Positions 62,821-64,000 of a stretch of 64,000 nucleotides of DNA are shown here, piece after piece; the stretch's first letter is position 1, and every line of letters starts with the position of its first letter. Below the pieces are notes generated by a model. That model had not been told where the DNA came from. It searched no databases and was given only the letters and a program-made list of their open reading frames with translations. Source of the DNA: Ureibacillus aquaedulcis (GTDB lineage: Bacteria; Bacillota; Bacilli; Bacillales_A; Planococcaceae); NCBI RefSeq assembly GCF_030418165.1, contig NZ_JAUHTQ010000003.1, positions 1-64,000 of the forward strand. Reading direction: 5' to 3'. Both the position numbers and the translations under genes were made by a program.

Positions 62821-64000
62821 TTATAATCTCGGATCAACCGGATCTGACTCCATCGCTAAGGTTCCAAGGACGCACTCATGAACTCTTTCAATCGATTCGC
62901 CATTAATGAGTCTTTGAATTCCTTCTATACCTAAAGCAAACTCTTTTAAGGCATGCTTTTGCTTTTTACCAACATTGCGTTTTTTTAACCTAGTCAAGTT
63001 CTCCGGCTCCAGATAATCCATGCCATAAATGATGTGGAGATATTTTCTGCCTCTAACTTTGATGGCAGGCTGGATTAGCCTTCCCTTATATTTCGAAATA
63101 AATGTTTCCGGCTTAATCACAATTCCCTCATGACCATCACTTGTTATCTCACCCCACCATTGAATAACCTCTTCTTCATCTGCCCTATCATTTATGACCA
63201 TATATTCCGTTTCCACAAAGAGCCTGTCCATTAACGAAAATGCCTTGTTCATCTCCATATGCCAGGTATGCGGCTTATTGAAGAAGGTTTCATGACTATG
63301 CGCGAGTATGTGGAAAGGAGCAATTTGAATTTGATCAATCTCATTGATTTCCCAGCAATATTTTTGGAATACATCCTTGAATACACGGGCATTTGCGAGC
63401 TTATCCTCATACTCTTTGAGCCATTTAGCCAAATCCACATTGCTTCCTGCAGCACTTTCAATCTTATCCTTTAATAAGCCGCGATCTAGAATTGCATTTT
63501 CAGCTACATGTGCATACTGACTGCTAATCAACTCTTTCGCCTTTAGATTCCATGGCATGATCTCGGCATCCATAAGAAGGAATTCTGTATTATGTTTATT
63601 AAAATAATCATTAGCTGTTAAGCTTTCATTAATTCTCGAAAGTATTTCGCCCTCTGTTGCCATATCGAAGAATCTTCTGCCTGTACGTGTATAGATTACT
63701 CCGAGGGTTTCACGGCCAACGTATTTACGACCTACCTCTGAATCTTTGAATAAAAATAAAATTCCCCTACTGCCCATATGCTTCTTTTCTGCAACCATCC
63801 GTTCAACCCCCATACTTCGGTAGTAATCAATTGCTTCTTTGGGATGTTCAAGATAATTTTTCAGAGCAGAGACAGCTGGTGTTGGACTCATCGTTGGTGG
63901 AATATAAACCAACCCTTCAATCGGGACTGTATAATGAGACACCGAATCGATAGTGGAAAGTGCATATTCTTTAGGTATTTTAATCTGCCCCAGTTCATTG
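62821..64000 (-). CDS. pnkp: Bacterial polynucleotide kinase-phosphatase, ligase domain (partial)
   Basis: The frame stays open to the right edge, so the gene is truncated by the window; a GTG at 63942 is not its true start. The visible 392 or so residues contain VYIPPTMSPT, a segment at the end of the Pnkp phosphatase domain, and the adenylyltransferase motif AEKKHMGSRGILF with the AMP-accepting lysine, followed by EGIVIKPE and a C-terminal KVRGRKYLHIIYG. This is the ligase domain of bacterial Pnkp, a kinase-phosphatase-ligase that with Hen1 repairs cleaved RNA. Kinase and phosphatase domains, and a hen1 gene, would lie beyond the edge. Confidence 0.82.
   Translation of the reverse strand, partial: NELGQIKIPKEYALSTIDSVSHYTVPIEGLVYIPPTMSPTPAVSALKNYLEHPKEAIDYYRSMGVERMVAEKKHMGSRGILFLFKDSEVGRKYVGRETLGVIYTRTGRRFFDMATEGEILSRINESLTANDYFNKHNTEFLLMDAEIMPWNLKAKELISSQYAHVAENAILDRGLLKDKIESAAGSNVDLAKWLKEYEDKLANARVFKDVFQKYCWEINEIDQIQIAPFHILAHSHETFFNKPHTWHMEMNKAFSLMDRLFVETEYMVINDRADEEEVIQWWGEITSDGHEGIVIKPETFISKYKGRLIQPAIKVRGRKYLHIIYGMDYLEPENLTRLKKRNVGKKQKHALKEFALGIEGIQRLINGESIERVHECVLGTLAMESDPVDPRL

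Overview
The window reads as the chromosome of a low-GC, endospore-forming Gram-positive bacterium of the order Bacillales. The gene order follows the yug-yuf-mrp-yui-yut-yun stretch of Bacillus subtilis closely (yugJ-like, yugI, yugE, patB, yuxJ-like, pbpD, yufK, mrpA-G, pepA, yuiD, yuiB, yutM, yutI, yuzD, yutJ, yuzB, yutF, yutE, yutD, lipA, yunB, yunD, yunE, yunF). YunB is a sporulation protein. The protein sequences look like the Lysinibacillus/Solibacillus group (Planococcaceae), but that is an impression from memory, not a search result.

Layout. 1-221: leader and tandem promoters of an rRNA operon that runs off the left edge. 222-2981: three membrane transport genes. 3028-8384: alcohol dehydrogenase, glutamate dehydrogenase, P5C dehydrogenase, an eroded gap and an S1-domain stress protein. 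8621-14850: small regulators, PatB, cyclophilin, MFS pump and PBP4. 14960-21458: YufK and the complete seven-gene Mrp Na+/H+ antiporter operon. 21518-27044: coat-like protein, leucyl aminopeptidase, YuiD, YuiB, CstA and a Nudix hydrolase.

27328-42560 is a mobile element. It lies between two copies of the last 34 codons of the HesB/IscA-type gene yutM, offset by exactly 15,129 bp. It carries a tyrosine integrase beside the gene it reconstitutes, a winged-helix protein, a leftward block of small unknown genes with an HNH nuclease and an SF2-type helicase, and a rightward packaging/capsid block (TerS, TerL, portal, a fused protease-capsid, a phi13-like tail-tube protein). It has no connectors, tape measure, baseplate, lysis genes or recognisable repressor. 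The best explanation is a capsid-encoding phage satellite (cf-PICI-like); a shrunken prophage is the main alternative.

42457-55556 returns to conserved housekeeping DNA: Fe-S biogenesis (YutM, NifU-like YutI), YutJ/YuzB with two Rex/Fnr-type operators between them, lipoyl synthase and the yun genes. An array of about 18 copies of a 51-52 bp hairpin-derived tandem repeat sits at 43840-44760. 55896-62728 is a sulfur module: sulfate ABC transporter (sbp-cysT-cysW-cysA) leftward and cysH-sat-cysC rightward, both starting behind a leader that contains a terminator. The right edge cuts a bacterial Pnkp-type RNA repair enzyme.
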